A stretch of DNA of 64,000 bases. Origin: Rallus limicola. Taxonomy: Eukaryota > Chordata > Aves > Gruiformes > Rallidae. Position 1 is the stretch's first letter, and every line of letters starts with the position of its first letter. The DNA lies in NCBI GenBank assembly GCA_022605955.1, contig JAKCOZ010000002.1, positions 65,824,783-65,888,782 on the forward strand. Reading direction: 5' to 3'. Shown in pieces: positions 1 to 12,433 of the stretch. Below the pieces are notes generated by a model. It was not told the origin of the DNA, did not search any database, and saw nothing but the letters and a program-made list of their open reading frames with translations. A program made the translations under genes and the position numbers.

Positions 1-3000
1 TCTTCCCAGTATATTCAAGATTATAAACCAGGGCTAAGTTCTTGCTCGGAAACAAAGTTGACTGTTGTACATCTTCAGATCTTTATAAAAGAATGGAAAG
101 AAAACATAAAAATATTACATTAGTTTGTCTCGTGACAAATAGCAGAACTTGATCATGAATCTTGTATCAAAATGAATTCTCAATGGAAAATGTGTTTAAC
201 ATAGAACTGGTGAAAATACTTTGATTTTTTGTTTTTCAACACCTTTTTTTCTTTAATCAAAAATGTTTTCCTTCGGTAAAAAGAGACTGAAAATTGTTGG
301 TAAAGGCCTAGGCAGATTCATGGGAAGGGTTTATTTTCAATTATTTTTGTAAAATCGCATAACTAATGTGATGGGAAAAAACAGATTAAGAAAAAATTAG
401 AGACATCATTATTAAAAGTTCATTCCACAGTACTCGTGCTGACATAGCTGGCAGAAACCTGAAGAAATGCCTGGATGTACACACAAATTCTTTGCTTGGT
501 TACTCATGCCTGAAGCTGAAAATCAGAGGTCACAGACAAATATATAGAAATTCAACCTTGACGAATAACTCTATTTAAATCCATATCCAAAATTCAGGGA
601 AATTCTTTTCATCTATTAGCTTACTATGTAATAATTTATAAATTAATTTTAGAAAGACCATGAGGGAGAATGTGATTTTTGTTTGCTTGTTTAGAAAAAT
701 TAAAAACCAAAAAGCTGCAGAATTCTTTTCTAAAATAAACTGAAAAAAAAAGTATTTCTCCAAAACATTTAGTTTCAATAACTTGCCCTTTCTAATGTAC
801 AACAAAAAGCAGTTTATGTGCCAATGTACATTATTTGTTTCAGGGAGGTGCTCCATTCTTTAGGGGAGTACCAGCACAGAAACAAGAATGGCAGTACAGA
901 GCAGGATTCAGCAGCTAGGTGGAAACCAGTCAGGGGAAATTCATGTCTGTCCGAATTAGGTTTGCCTAAGGACATATTTGGGTTCTGCAGAGTGATCACT
1001 AGTGTTTATTGTTATAAAATATACAAAAAAAAATACCCATCTAGGTCTAAAGAATGCTGCTGCTGCTAGTACTGGGAATGTGCACAAAGAATTCTCTGCA
1101 CTACTGAAAGTGATGCAAAGCATTAAATTCAGGAAAGAAGTTCCAGCAAATAAAAGCTGATACTCAATATTGTTTTCAAAATAATGTACCTTTCCATGAA
1201 GGATGGAATTCCCATATTTTTCTTACTCTGAATAGTGCATTAATTGGAACTGTTTGCAATTATCCAGAGCTGTGTTGCTCCTTGGTTACTCTGCTGTCCA
1301 TCATCACTATTTTCAAGCAGTCATCAAAGAAGTTTCATTCTGTTAGGAAGTCTGGCTGTTTTGTATGTAACCTTGCTGTGGAAAGCTGAATTCCCTGCAG
1401 AATAAATCTGTTCTTTTTACTTCCATGGGATTTTTCATTATTAACTTTCAGTGACTGTTTCTATGGTGAGCAGCTTGTTACATAGGTACATCAGCCATCT
1501 CTGCAGACTATGCTGGGATGGAGACATGATACACACTTGGCAGGGGAGGGGAGCTGCAGCATCATCTAGTGTATTTTCTGGCTTGGGACTGTGAATGTAT
1601 CATGCTGCTTTTTGTGAGAGGTACCACAGAGAGAATTTGTTAATAAGGTAGGGATGGCCAATACATTGCATTCATGATCATAGAGGTCTGTAGCATGGTA
1701 TCTGCGACAAAAATATGTTGACTGTAGGTCTCTATTGTTCATATTTTTGCATTGTAAAAAGTGATATTACAGGAGCTATGCAGACAGTTTTTTACCTGGA
1801 TTTGGATAGAGAATTCCTTATTCACTGTCTCTCTTTTTTTCTGGCTATAACCGTCCTGACTGCAGGGGGACTCCTCTCACACAAAAAAATCAAATTCTTA
1901 AGAATTTGATTGCAGAGCAAATGAAAGATAATGGTATGTTGCAAAACTAGTTCTCATGCCTTTTTACAACCTCTGGTCATGTTTCCTGCTGCTTCTCTTC
2001 CTGTTTATTTAAATGGAGGAAATACTATGACATATAATCAAGGAACATCTTTCAATAGAAAGAGGTAACAGGAGTTATATTTGTGGATATTTCTGTTCAA
2101 ACAGTTGCTTTTTGTTCTATGGCTTTATTCTATTGTTACATACCAGACCAGGCAACTGATTTGGAATCTAATATGTTGCTTTTTTTGCTATACCTTTAGG
2201 TTGCCACACCATTACATCATAATTCATTTATCCTTCTCTAATATATATATAATATATATATATTAAATAAACTAAACCCATCCAAACCTACTAAGCTTTT
2301 ATAGAGATGTCATTTCTGTCAAGTCCTTTCTTCTACTGAAATAACAGATTCAGTGTTGCCAAGTTTCCTGGCAAAGGGAATTAAATTCATCAAAGCCCAT
2401 ACCAAGTCTTTTAATTGTTGGACCTCTGTTCTCCTATATGGACAAGTAACTGTTTAGAAATACTTTCATCTTTTGAAGTAAGATGTTTTCAAACATGAAC
2501 AGCATGGCTATTTCTTCTGGCAGGGGATCAACAAACTTCTTCAAAGGCATCAAATCAAAACGCTCTGATGCAGCTTTTGAATTTCTGTTCTGACACAGTT
2601 CAGGCAAACATGAACGTTCAACAACCAAAACTATTTTAGAATTCAATATACCACTTCTTGCTCACGTGTCCCACATTTCTACAATAGATATTCTCAAATA
2701 CCAGCTCTTTCAATGTTTTCTGCCTTGCTTGATTTCAGATAAATCTTAATAATTCATTTTCTTCCAACTACTGTTTCTTTTTTATCTCCTGTATGAAAGG
2801 ATGGGAGATATGACGTACCAGACAGTACTGTATTTTTTTTATTTTATTGTTCAAATGGATTTCTAAATACACAGCTATTGAATTTTACCAAGTAAACCAA
2901 GCCCAAATTGTAAATATTCCATTAAAAACTCTTCCATGGGTGTGTGGGATAAGAAAGTAAGTTTTATATTTCAGAATAGAACAGATAAAAGTCATGACAG

Positions 3001-3311
3001 ACTATAAAATGCACCTTTTGCTTTTGATATTCATTTCATAAATGGGGGATGCAGCTGTTCAGAAATACTGAGAAGAACATTCCTATCTAGCTATATTGAG
3101 ATTTGGATGCCTGATAGTACTGTTAAATATTAGGGTGACCCAGTCCTTTTGCTTCACAATGGGACCTATTCTCACAGTTGTCTAAACTTCACACACACAT
3201 AACATTTTGCACTTGATATTTTATCATTACTTTAAACTTTAGTACCTGTTTTGAGGAAAGGCCCTCCATGTCTGTCTTACTGCATTCCTTTTTTTTTCTT
3301 TTCTTTTTGAG
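1..3311. other. AT-rich non-coding stretch, no gene seen
   Basis: No coding region, RNA gene or recognisable transposon was found here. Short open frames occur on both strands but show no protein resemblance. An AT dinucleotide run lies near 2238-2265 and a short CA run near 3190-3200. A frame opening after a good acceptor near 842 has no strong donor and was not called. The stretch is best read as intron or intergenic DNA. Confidence 0.6.
2238..2265. repeat. AT-dinucleotide microsatellite
   Basis: Short alternating TA/AT run with one interruption, visible directly. It is a simple repeat expected to vary in length between individuals. No coding or regulatory role can be inferred. Confidence 0.85.
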
Positions 3312-3400
3312 ATGCCAGGCCTCACAGGATGGTTTGGAGCACTGGATTCCTTATGGATGTAGGTGTCTAGAATTTGCTAACCGTCCCATTTCAGCCACAG
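3312..3400 (+). CDS. Exon-like segment, unknown protein (candidate)
   Basis: A long T/C tract (about 3286-3309) ends in AG at 3310-3311, and the segment ends with ACAG before gtgaga at 3401, a strong donor form. A second possible acceptor AG lies at 3317-3318, which would start the exon at 3319. One frame is open across the whole segment and reads about 29 residues with three cysteines, including HWIPYGCRCLEFANRP. The other two frames hold stops. The exon would end in phase 1. I do not recognise the peptide. Neighbouring sequence is AT-rich and non-coding, so this would be an isolated exon in a long intron. A chance splice-site pair in repeat-poor DNA is the main alternative. Confidence 0.3.
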
Positions 3401-4930
3401 GTGAGAAGAGTTCCCCAGCTAATCTGAATCCCCTTTGAGAGGTCCTCACTGCATTCTCTTGTCCTTGAAAAGAGTTCAGGTGATTATTTTGCAAAAGCTA
3501 TTCTCTCTTCCCTCTTGAATAGAATCCAAAAGGGTAGAATCAACAGCAACAAAATGTCAGCATCAGTATCAGGTATATCTCTAAGTATCAAAACTCTATC
3601 TGAAATTAGTCAGATGTGTTTGTTGACATCCTACTTACTATTTATGTGCATATTTTAAAAACCTGAAAAGCCTAGGAAAAGATTTCAAACCTTTACTTGC
3701 CACAGTAATGATGAGTCATAGTAGTGAGTATTGACAGAACAATAAAAGCTTTCATACAAATTTAGTTCCTTAACATTATTGAACGTTTGAAAATGGTAGC
3801 TTAAAATCTACCTGAATCTCAATGCTCCATTGGTAGGTTAGAAATTAGATCAGGGTGAGATTATAGTGCAACATAAAAAAAGCGGGGACTCTGGAGAGGA
3901 CTTCATCCCTTTTCTGATTGCCCTAGAATGGTAGGAAGAGCTACCAAATCTTGTTGGTCCTTTTCTTGAGTGAAAGGTAGTGATCTTTGCTAGCAGCAGC
4001 CTTACCTCTGGATCCCTCAGACTTCCCTTCTCCTTAGCAACTCCATGCTTTCTTCCTTAACCCTGCCCTGTCTGTATCCTGCCACCTTTGTAAAAGTATT
4101 TCAGGTTCTTTTTTCTTGAACCATGTATTTTTGTTACTTTCCAGAGGTGGCAGGAAGGAGTATTCAGTGATATCTCTGAAGCTAGAGGATGACATGGAAA
4201 TTAACACAATAAAGGATATTCTATTAATAAATACCCTCATAGCTCACGAAGCATCAGGGGACAACAGGTAGCTGGGGAATGTTTCTGTACATTCAAGCAA
4301 ATGGAATAACCATGTTTTCTCTAGAAATTACTCTTAGAAATTTTGGCAAATTGTCTTGAAATAAGGTACAGATTTGTTTGATAAGGACAAAATTTTTAGT
4401 GTTGCTTCACAAACATATACTCAGATCTGTCATGTTGAGAACAAGAAAAGCTTGCAATCAAAACAGTATTTCAGTGTTGAAATACTTATACAGTAAGTGC
4501 TTGGACACAAGTCTTTTTTTCTTTTACAACCACATGCTGAAATATGGATTTCTAGGATCAGTTTTCCTTTCATATTGTTTTATAGATCTGTTTTGAAAGC
4601 TTAAAAAATGGGACATTATTTCAAATGACAGTTTGAAGTATCATCCTTTGAGATAGATCTTGTCCCAAAAAAGCTTGTAATTCACAGATCAGATCCTCCT
4701 CCACAAGTAACTGGCATTTTTGTTTAAACTGTGTCCTTTAGAGGATCCTCAAAGAGCAGCCATCCCTGTATGAGCAGCCACATAAGGAAATACATGCACT
4801 AGGTTTCCAGAAACAAATAGGAAAAAAGGCTGTGAATTTATTTTTCAAATGAATAATAATAATGATAATTTAAAGGTTCCTATTCATGGTTTTATTTCTC
4901 TATGTTAACATAAGCCTCGCATTTATTAGT
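3401..4930. other. AT-rich non-coding stretch, no gene seen
   Basis: Nothing recognisable was found apart from short A/T runs. Small open frames near 4034-4240 (minus) and 4378-4596 (plus) look like chance frames: biased AT codons, no domains and no matching splice signals. Confidence 0.6.
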
Positions 4931-5007
4931 GGCTGGCAGGTTAGGGTGATGGTTAGACTTGATGATCTGAAGGGTCCATTCCAACCACGACAATTCTATG
5001 ATTCTAT
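4931..5007 (+). mobile_element. CR1 LINE, 3' end fragment
   Basis: The end of the segment reads like the avian CR1 3' tail: a stretch near ggttagacttgatgatctga, then a form of tccattccaacc, then attctatgattctat. CR1 is a non-LTR retrotransposon that ends in short 8-bp repeats instead of poly(A). Only about 75 bp remain, so the copy is severely 5'-truncated, which is usual for the family. Plus orientation. There is no coding capacity. Confidence 0.88.
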
Positions 5008-6700
5008 ACTTTCTTTCCCAGGAAAGAACAACTAATTATATTTTATTTTATTTTATAGTGCCCTTATGTTGTTTCAGTTCCTGCAGCCATCCTGCGTCTT
5101 CCAGTATCGTGGCTCCTTCTCAGTCTTCATTTTTTTGTCTCTGCCCCCTCAGTAAATGTCAACAATGACTCAATAAATTCCAATGGATAAGCCAGTTAAA
5201 CTGAACACTGACTTTCAGGACAATAGAGAATACTTATTTATAGGCATAAAGTAGGATTTTTAAAAACTCTATGGGCCATATCCAGACTGCTTAAGGAATA
5301 AAAGGTGTCTGTTTTGTGAGAGCTGTCAGCATTTCTCACCTCCTGAATTTGGAAATGACCCTGTTAGGTTGTATCCTAACTCAGTATCAGGATGAGACCT
5401 ACATATGTGCTTTCCTTCAGCCTCATCACCTTGTTTTCCACAGGAAAAAAACCTCATGGGCTTGGTCTTGAAAGGAGTCTTGGAGGCCTCAAATGGGTCC
5501 CTGATGGGTACTAATAGATACCTGAACTGGAGAATGTGTCAAGGACTCCTGTTCTTCCATTAAGAGGCAAAGGTTGTAAATAGAATAAAACATGTAAGCC
5601 TAGTGGTGAAGCCCAATGGTCTGCACTGTGGCCACCTAAGAGCCAAGGGTGATGCTGCCTGTGTATTTAGTTTCTCATGCACCTAAAGGTTTGTTTCCGT
5701 ACTGATGCAGAAGTGCCTAAGCTTCCCAGGACTGAGCAGCTTTTGCTGTCACTCTTGCCAAAGCCCATCTTTCAGAAACTATGACATCATCTGCACAAAT
5801 AATAGTTTTATACTGTAGGTGACACAGCAATTGGCTACCATAAGGTGCTTTCTCTCAGGATTACACCATTTTTCGCCCTTTTTTATCTCTTGTACTTTGG
5901 TCATGTAGCATATGATTGTTTAAGTACATAAGCAAGCCCACTGTTTACACTGCATTACAGTAAAACTTGCTCTGTGGCAGGACATGGGAGAGAAGATTAA
6001 ACTAAGGACCCAGAGCTGTATATGGGCGATGCAGGGCAAATAGGAATTAAAATCTTGATTCCTGGATTCTCTGTGTGTTGTAATAAAAGATGTCAGCCTA
6101 TTGGGTTGGGGTGATAGGAGCTATTGAGATTAATCCCTGCAGGCAAGAGGAAAAATTTTTTGAGAAAGCAGGCTGATTGCAAGAATAAGCAGCTCTTCTA
6201 TCTTATTTCACAGGAGCTATTCCTGTGGCATCAAGCAAAGCTCCAAACTGCCGAGGAAGTGGTGGAGTTTAGAAATGAACTCTTTGTTCTTCCCCCACCT
6301 CCCTGTGTTCTCAACTGACTGTGCCTAATTATATGATTCCAATTTTGATGTGTCCAAAGTCTTTTAGGAACTCAGGTCCCTTTATGAAGTTCCCAGGAAT
6401 TTTATTGCTACTTAAGTGCTTTTAATACTCACATTCTATGGAGTTAGTTATGGCAGGGATACAAGAGAAAAAAAAATGAAGGAATCATATTTGCCTGTTT
6501 TCAAAACTAAAAATATCTGACTAAACTGTTGTTGAATTAAGAAAATGTATTTTAATTCATTGTGAAGTTAAAATAAGTTTAAGGGATGATAAAGATTTTG
6601 AATTCAGAAAAATTAAACTAGCTTTTTCTGGCATTTAAGTCAGAGGGAACTTTTTCATAAGTGCTCTGTAGTGAACTGGAACTGGCCTCTTTTAATCTCA

Positions 6701-6722
6701 CTGAACATTTTGGAATGTTCAG
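6701..6722. repeat. Perfect inverted repeat, 9-bp arms, 4-nt loop
   Basis: The left arm ctgaacatt (6701-6709) and right arm aatgttcag (6714-6722) are exact reverse complements around ttgg. The element could form a small hairpin in RNA. It is too short for a microRNA precursor. No T-run follows, and the context is eukaryotic, so a bacterial terminator is not implied. Confidence 0.8.
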
Positions 6723-8196
6723 GTACATTTTTGGGTTTTATTTTAGGGGAAAGAGAAAGCTATTTCTTGCCTGTTCTTGAAAGGGACAGGTAAAAACCGG
6801 TAGTCCTACTTGTTTATTTTTGGATCTGAAGATGCAAGTTCACAGTTTCTATAGATACCACTGGGTAATCCAGCAAATATGTAGGCTGCTTTGTGTAGAG
6901 AGCTGAAACACAAGACTGGCAAACCTGTTCAATCTCCCTTTTACACTATCTTGATGACTCAAGCTTTCAGCAGTATGTTTTCTACTAAGAAGCTTTCAGA
7001 TGTTTAATCCAAAAGCAGCACGCTACCCTCCACAAATTGTCAGTCTCTGCAAATTTCAGCAGACTGAAATGTATCACCATCCTCTGTTTCAAAATGAACA
7101 GTGGATTCAAAGCAATTTTATAACTGCTTCTGAATGCCCATGTTTGAAAGGGATCATAGAAATGAGAGGGGGCTTTATTGATTAAAATGTGCTGCCTTTT
7201 CTTCTCCTTAATGGCACCGTCACCTTTGAAGTCTAAGACAGTGACTTAGGGAAAGTGGGTGATGCTGGGAAACGTAAGTGAGGTGAATTTGAACTCTAAC
7301 TCCTGGGCTGGAAATGTGTCTCTGGTGCTTGCAGAAGAAGCTCACGTTCCCTTCCTGCTCCATTCTTAGTATGTAAGAGAAAAGCCACTTACCACAATGA
7401 GCAACAAGAATGCAGGGAGCAATTCTTGAGCTGCAGCTCAGGGTTTTGTTTTGATTTTTTTTTTATTGAGCCATAATGTCCCTGCAAACACAGAATTTGT
7501 GGCCCTGGGAAAGGTGAAGTTCACAGGCATTATACAATCAGTGTTGGGACTGCAGGAATGATGCTGTGAGGATGCTACGCTCATCTTGTCATTTCCATCT
7601 CCAATTTGCAAAAATAGGTATTAAAAATGTATTTCCCAGCCATGCAAATCCTACTAAATCTGACAAATGGTCCGAACTCCTGACATTGCCAGCAGCAGCA
7701 CTAACAGAAAATATCTTCAGATACTTGTGTGTATGTTTTTCTGTTGGAGTTTACTTGATATTGGATGAGTTAATACGAATATATATGAGTCCTCTCCTGA
7801 CTAATTGGTTTTAGAGTTTAACAGTTATAAACATTATTTTCTGCCAATAAAACCCACATTAACCACTTTAAAAAACAGAATAGGTACATTGTCAGTTAGA
7901 ATTATGTCACTTTAACTAGTCCTTTGTTATATGTAAACTGTTAAGAGCTTGTAAAAATTCAACTCGGAAATAACATCATAAAACAAAAGATAAGGAGGAA
8001 TCAATCACATTTTTACCATGTTTTGCTGTTCTTTTTAAGTCCACCCTGCTAGATTTGATGTTACTTCGTTTTAAGCATCAAAGATTTGCTTGGTATTCCA
8101 AGAAAAAAATGAATACTTTTCCCAGTTAAATCAAGCTAGCAGTTTTCACTTTTTGCATAAGACGACAGTGAGGCTTAGAATGTTTACTGTAAGATT

Positions 8197-8208
8197 AATT
8201 AGCTAATT
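8197..8208. promoter_or_regulatory. Palindrome aattagctaatt, paired homeodomain-type cores
   Basis: The 12 bases are their own reverse complement and sit inside ttaattagctaattga. Two TAATTA/CTAATT-type cores face each other, a form bound by many homeodomain proteins. Such cores are frequent by chance in AT-rich DNA, so a regulatory role is only a suggestion. Confidence 0.3.
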
Positions 8209-9130
8209 GATCTCCATTGCCTTTGTCTTCTCTCTTCCTTATTGCTTTTGCACCTTTCATGTGGAAATTTATCTTTGGCATAAGTACTCTGGCCTTCAGC
8301 CAAGTTACCTCACAGCTTTCTATTGTATTTCAATTTCAATTTAAAGGAGCCTGTAAGCAGTTATAAATTACCTCAAAGAATAAATCAGATGTTGTGGTCA
8401 AAAAAGGTCATGATTCAATAGTGGGTTGTCTTTCCTTCATGACAGATTTGAAAAGCTTCTCAGGAATTTTTTGACACAATAATATTTTCCTTCAAAAAAA
8501 TTCTTAGATTCTCCTTTATTTTCCAAGGGTGAAGGATACTTATATGGTATTCTCAGGGATTTATAGAGACATATTTAAATCCATACCTTAATTTATTGAA
8601 GTAAAATATTTGGCTACCACACAGATGTGTTTGGGATTTTTTGCAGTTTGTTAGTGGTTTGGGTTTTTATTATTGTGGATCAGGACAATAACCCTGACTC
8701 ACCCATATCTGTGACATTTCCGAGCTTGTGAATTGTTCAGGAGTTAACAACCTATTCAACAATTGACAACCAGGGAGTCAAAGCTGACAGTTGCCATCCC
8801 TTCTACGTAGTGCCTAGGGCTAGGATTTGTCTCTGGTTTCATTTATTAGTTATATAACCCGCATGCTATTTTTGAGCTATTAAAAAAACACCAAACGAAG
8901 AGAAGAAATAAGCCAATGTAGGGAAAAAGAAATCCCCATTTGGGAATTACCCACCAGGTAGCTACATGCAGTGGACTGATTTACATATGCATGTATTAAT
9001 TTTCATTTAAAATGTTCATGCCAGTGAAAACCCAGCCAGTGAAATCTTTTAGGGTTATGTAACAATGATAAATGTACTGCAACAGTTCCAGGCGAGCGTG
9101 GGGCCCGTGAGATTTATGGGCTGTTTGTCT

Positions 9131-9161
9131 CTTTTTTTTGGTTTGTTTTTTTTTTTTTTTT
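9131..9161. repeat. T-rich low-complexity run
   Basis: An 8-T run, a short G/T break and then 16 T in a row. No flanking element supports reading it as the poly(A) of a minus-strand retrocopy. Confidence 0.85.
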
Positions 9162-9635
9162 ATATACCTCTTAGCTAGTAAAGCTCAGCTGCAGTGCAGC
9201 ATCTGTATTTTGCAACATGATCTTGCTTATTTTTATCTTAATGTTTTATTTGGATAGGCTGAGCCATGTCCAAGTCCTGAGGTGAATCTGAATCTTACAT
9301 AGTATCAGCCAACACCTTACTCTCTGTTTATTCTCTTACACTAATAAAGATTGAGGAGAATGACACATGCAATGTCATAAGCTGTGACATCCTGGAACCC
9401 ACACTCTCATCATTATTATGTAACATCTGAGGCCAATTCTGGGGGGATCTGTGAGGGTAACAGCAGGGAAAATGGAACTAAAAAAAAGCAAATCAAACAA
9501 AGCATGGGTGAGGGTGTTCTACATGCATGCTTCTGACAGCTGCTCTCTGAGGTGCTGCCCAGGAAGTCAACCCCCTTCTCCCTGAGCTTTCTGCTGGTGT
9601 GGTGCATCCTTCAGACCATCACCTTTCCCTTTCAG

Positions 9636-9741
9636 AGAAAGCTTTGCTCTGCAGTGCTACAAGAGGCACCAGAGCATTATTTTGAAACTGCTGCCCTGGC
9701 AGCCCGTGTCCCATTTCCACCAAAGCATGGCAGAGACACAG
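9636..9741 (+). CDS. Exon-like segment, unknown protein (candidate)
   Basis: The acceptor region about 9620-9635 is pyrimidine-rich and ends in AG. The segment closes with ACACAG before gtacca, a moderate donor. The length of 106 bp gives 35 full codons in phase 0 and ends in phase 1. The frame includes SAVLQEAPEHYFETAALAA and PFPPKHGRD and has a balanced composition unlike the AT-driven frames around it. Local GC content is higher than in the flanks. I recognise no domain. The open frame extends upstream of the acceptor to about 9552, so a chance ORF or a retained retrocopy fragment is also possible. Confidence 0.28.
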
Positions 9742-9773
9742 GTACCAGCGTGGAGAAAACTAAAATGACATAA

Positions 9774-9799
9774 CCCCCCACCTCCTCCCCTCCCCCCCC
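9774..9799 (-). other. C-rich tract; G-quadruplex-type motif on minus strand
   Basis: Plus strand shows runs of 6, 4 and 8 C separated by short spacers, followed by an A run. On the minus strand this gives enough G-tracts with loops of 7 nt or less to satisfy the usual G-quadruplex pattern when the longest run is split. It lies 30-60 bp downstream of the exon-like segment ending at 9741. Function is unknown. Confidence 0.6.
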
Positions 9800-12097
9800 A
9801 AAAAAAAAGCAATAAATGAAAGAGACAGGGAAGAAGAAAATCCTATCAAGCAATGCCTGGTTTTTATAGGTGACTGAAGTTTTCTTCAGCCTAGTGCAGC
9901 TGACAGGTGTCATTCCTCTGTGGGATTAGAGAAGGACTCAGTCTCTCAGCAGCTCAGCTCTTCTCTCGGGGTGGGCCTGCAGCCTTTTACTGTTCTCAGG
10001 TATGGTCTCGCCAGTGTCTGTAATAATACTTACTGTAGGTGGAAACTGAGAAGATTTTTTCTTCATGGAAGTTTTCTACATGTAAACATAAGTCCAGTTA
10101 GGTTTTACTCCTTAAAATGAAAACTTCAGAATTTTAAACTTAGTTTACCAGCTGTTTATCTGTTCTCTGGCTGAAAGTGCTGTAAGGAATATATGTCAGG
10201 CAGCCCAGGTTAGTTTCTTTTGTTGTTGTTATTGTAACAGAAATAAGATATAAAAGAGAGAGCCAGCAGTGCAAGTCACCTTGCCTAAAAACTGCTGGTC
10301 ACAGCAAGATAGTCTGAAAACCAGAAATATTTCAGCTTCATCAGCAGAAGAACCTACACATTATCTGTTACTGAAACTGACATTGTTTTTCTCTACCTCA
10401 CGATTAAGCAATGTTGATAGCAGTAATAGAGTACTATCAACTGAAAATAATCTAAAAATGTAGCTTCTGCAAAAATTTTAGTCTCAATCTCCAATATAAG
10501 CATAACCATTTTCAGAGTAGAGCACAGAACTTCGACATGATGAAAATGTGAATCAGATTTTCGGGTTCCATGGCTTCAATTTTCTGCTTTATTTTCATCA
10601 CTTCTACCTATAGATTAGGGCTCAGATTTTCACTCAGGCATTTTTGTGTATGCAATATAATACAAGTCCTTTCAAATTGACAAATGGGTTTTCTACATAC
10701 TTTCATACAGGAAGTTAACTACCCTGCTGCTGACTTTAATGAAATCATCAGGTTTAGTTTGTTTCATGTTGCTTTATTTTGTCGTATCGAATGGAAGACT
10801 GAGTTATCAAAGCCACTAAAGCTCATGCTGGCATATCAGTGTGATAAAGTTTATTTTTATATAGATAGGTATAGATGATATAAATGTAGATACACTTCCA
10901 AAGAGTTATTTCATGACAACTTATCAAATATTCTTATTTTTGATAAATTCAATTACAAGCACAATTTTTCCATCATCTTTTCTCAAGAATTGTGCAATTG
11001 CTAAGTATCATCAGAGTGCTTTGCACAGAAAACCTGTTATTCCAATGGGAAGACTTTGCTTTTTCCTACTTCTGCCCAACACACAGGTGACACTCACTGG
11101 TATGTTCCTCTGTTCGATTCCAGCCCTGTCTTCCCTGCTAAGTAAAGGGGCAGTCAAACTGAAATTGTCAAGTCAATAGTGGAAAGTCTGTGTAGAATTG
11201 TAACTATGATGTGATTGGTTCTTATAACTAATATTTCAATGTATCTCATTCCTCCTTAGAGTTCTAAAATGCAAATAACAACAACTCTTTGGAATGCACA
11301 CCTAAAATTGAGAGGCTTTGAAACAAGGAATCAGCTTCAGTTAAATAACTGTTGTTTTGGTTTTTTAAACATATAATACAAAGAAGAGCAAGGTTAGCTT
11401 GAGCTTATATCCCGTAGTTGCAAAGAAACAATGTAATTTAATTCAGCTCCATGAAATATCTTGGCTAGTTAATTCAGTTCACTAACAGTTCTGTCTGAAA
11501 TACACTCTGGTGATTGGCCACATGTTGTGATAAATATTTGGCAGCCCATCTGTGCCATGACCTGCAGCTCAGTCTGACAATTTTAATGGTACATGGCTAG
11601 TTGCTTCTAGTTAATTTAAACTGGTTTTCAAGCTATTGCCTACAAGTCTAAACACAGAATACCATATGTAGACAAAAAAAATAACAAAAAATCCCTCAAA
11701 GCCAAGCACAGCTTTTTAAAATAAAAGTCTTTGGAAGTGTTGGTCTAAAGATAGTGGGTTTTCAGCAGGGTAAGCAACATGGATCTAACCCATATTATAA
11801 TGGCATTGTCTGCCTGGAGGTAGAAATCTTTTGGCAATTTCCAGTCTCTTTAGAACCATCAGTCTGAAATGTATGACAAGGTAATTTGCATAATTTTGTA
11901 GTGATGTTGCATACAGCTTGTTTGTTGGGTTATTTTTTTGTTTGGTGTTTTTTTATTTTAAAGAAATAAAAGAAAGTTCTTATTCCATAAGCTGTTTTTT
12001 TCCGTGAGGAGAGCAGCCAACTCAGCATGCAGCATCCACATGCAATGAGTGTAGAAGTGCAGCGGCAGCCTTCACTCCTACATTCTGGTGGCTTGGG

Positions 12098-12433
12098 ATG
12101 GCTGCCTTCTTCCTGCTTTTCTTTGTGCTGGGCTCCAAAAGCATTTCTGTTGGTTTGCAGTGGTCACTCTCTAGTGACAGCAGAAGAGAGAAGCTGAATC
12201 TCAGCAGTCACACAATGCTCTCAGGAGAAGCAAGCCAGTGGGGAAGCTCATTCGTAGCAAAGGGCAGAAGGAAAACAAAGATTATTTATGATGAGGCACA
12301 ACAGAAGTCAAACATAGTGGAAATATTTGGGATTTGTGCTGACACTTCATGGATTTGCTTCAGCCTCAAAGAAAAAAAATTGCACAAGAAAAATAGCAAC
12401 CTTGACAGAACAAAAGGGGAAAAAGTTATTTAG
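12098..12433 (+). CDS. Orphan ORF of 111 codons with hydrophobic N-terminus (doubtful)
   Basis: The ATG at 12098 has G at -3 and G at +4, a favourable context for vertebrate initiation. The first 12-15 residues (MAAFFLLFFVLGS) form a hydrophobic stretch resembling a signal peptide. The rest is rich in S, K and E with no cysteine pattern or known domain, and the stop follows at 12433. No promoter, intron or polyadenylation site could be tied to it. In AT-rich DNA a frame of this length is uncommon but can occur by chance. I recognise no family. Confidence 0.15.
   Translation: MAAFFLLFFVLGSKSISVGLQWSLSSDSRREKLNLSSHTMLSGEASQWGSSFVAKGRRKTKIIYDEAQQKSNIVEIFGICADTSWICFSLKEKKLHKKNSNLDRTKGEKVI

Larger units (their letters stand above)
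5008..9635. other. Unique AT-rich non-coding stretch
   Basis: No gene was found. It contains a 9-bp perfect hairpin at 6701-6722, a 12-bp palindrome with homeodomain-type cores at 8197-8208, and T-rich runs near 7450 and 9131-9161. Open frames at 6124, 7000 and 7566 are short and resemble no protein. Confidence 0.6.

Noticed and set aside
7200..7270. Segment ending at the strong donor-like gtaagt near 7271
   Set aside because: All three frames contain stops between the nearest acceptor and the donor, so it is not a coding exon.
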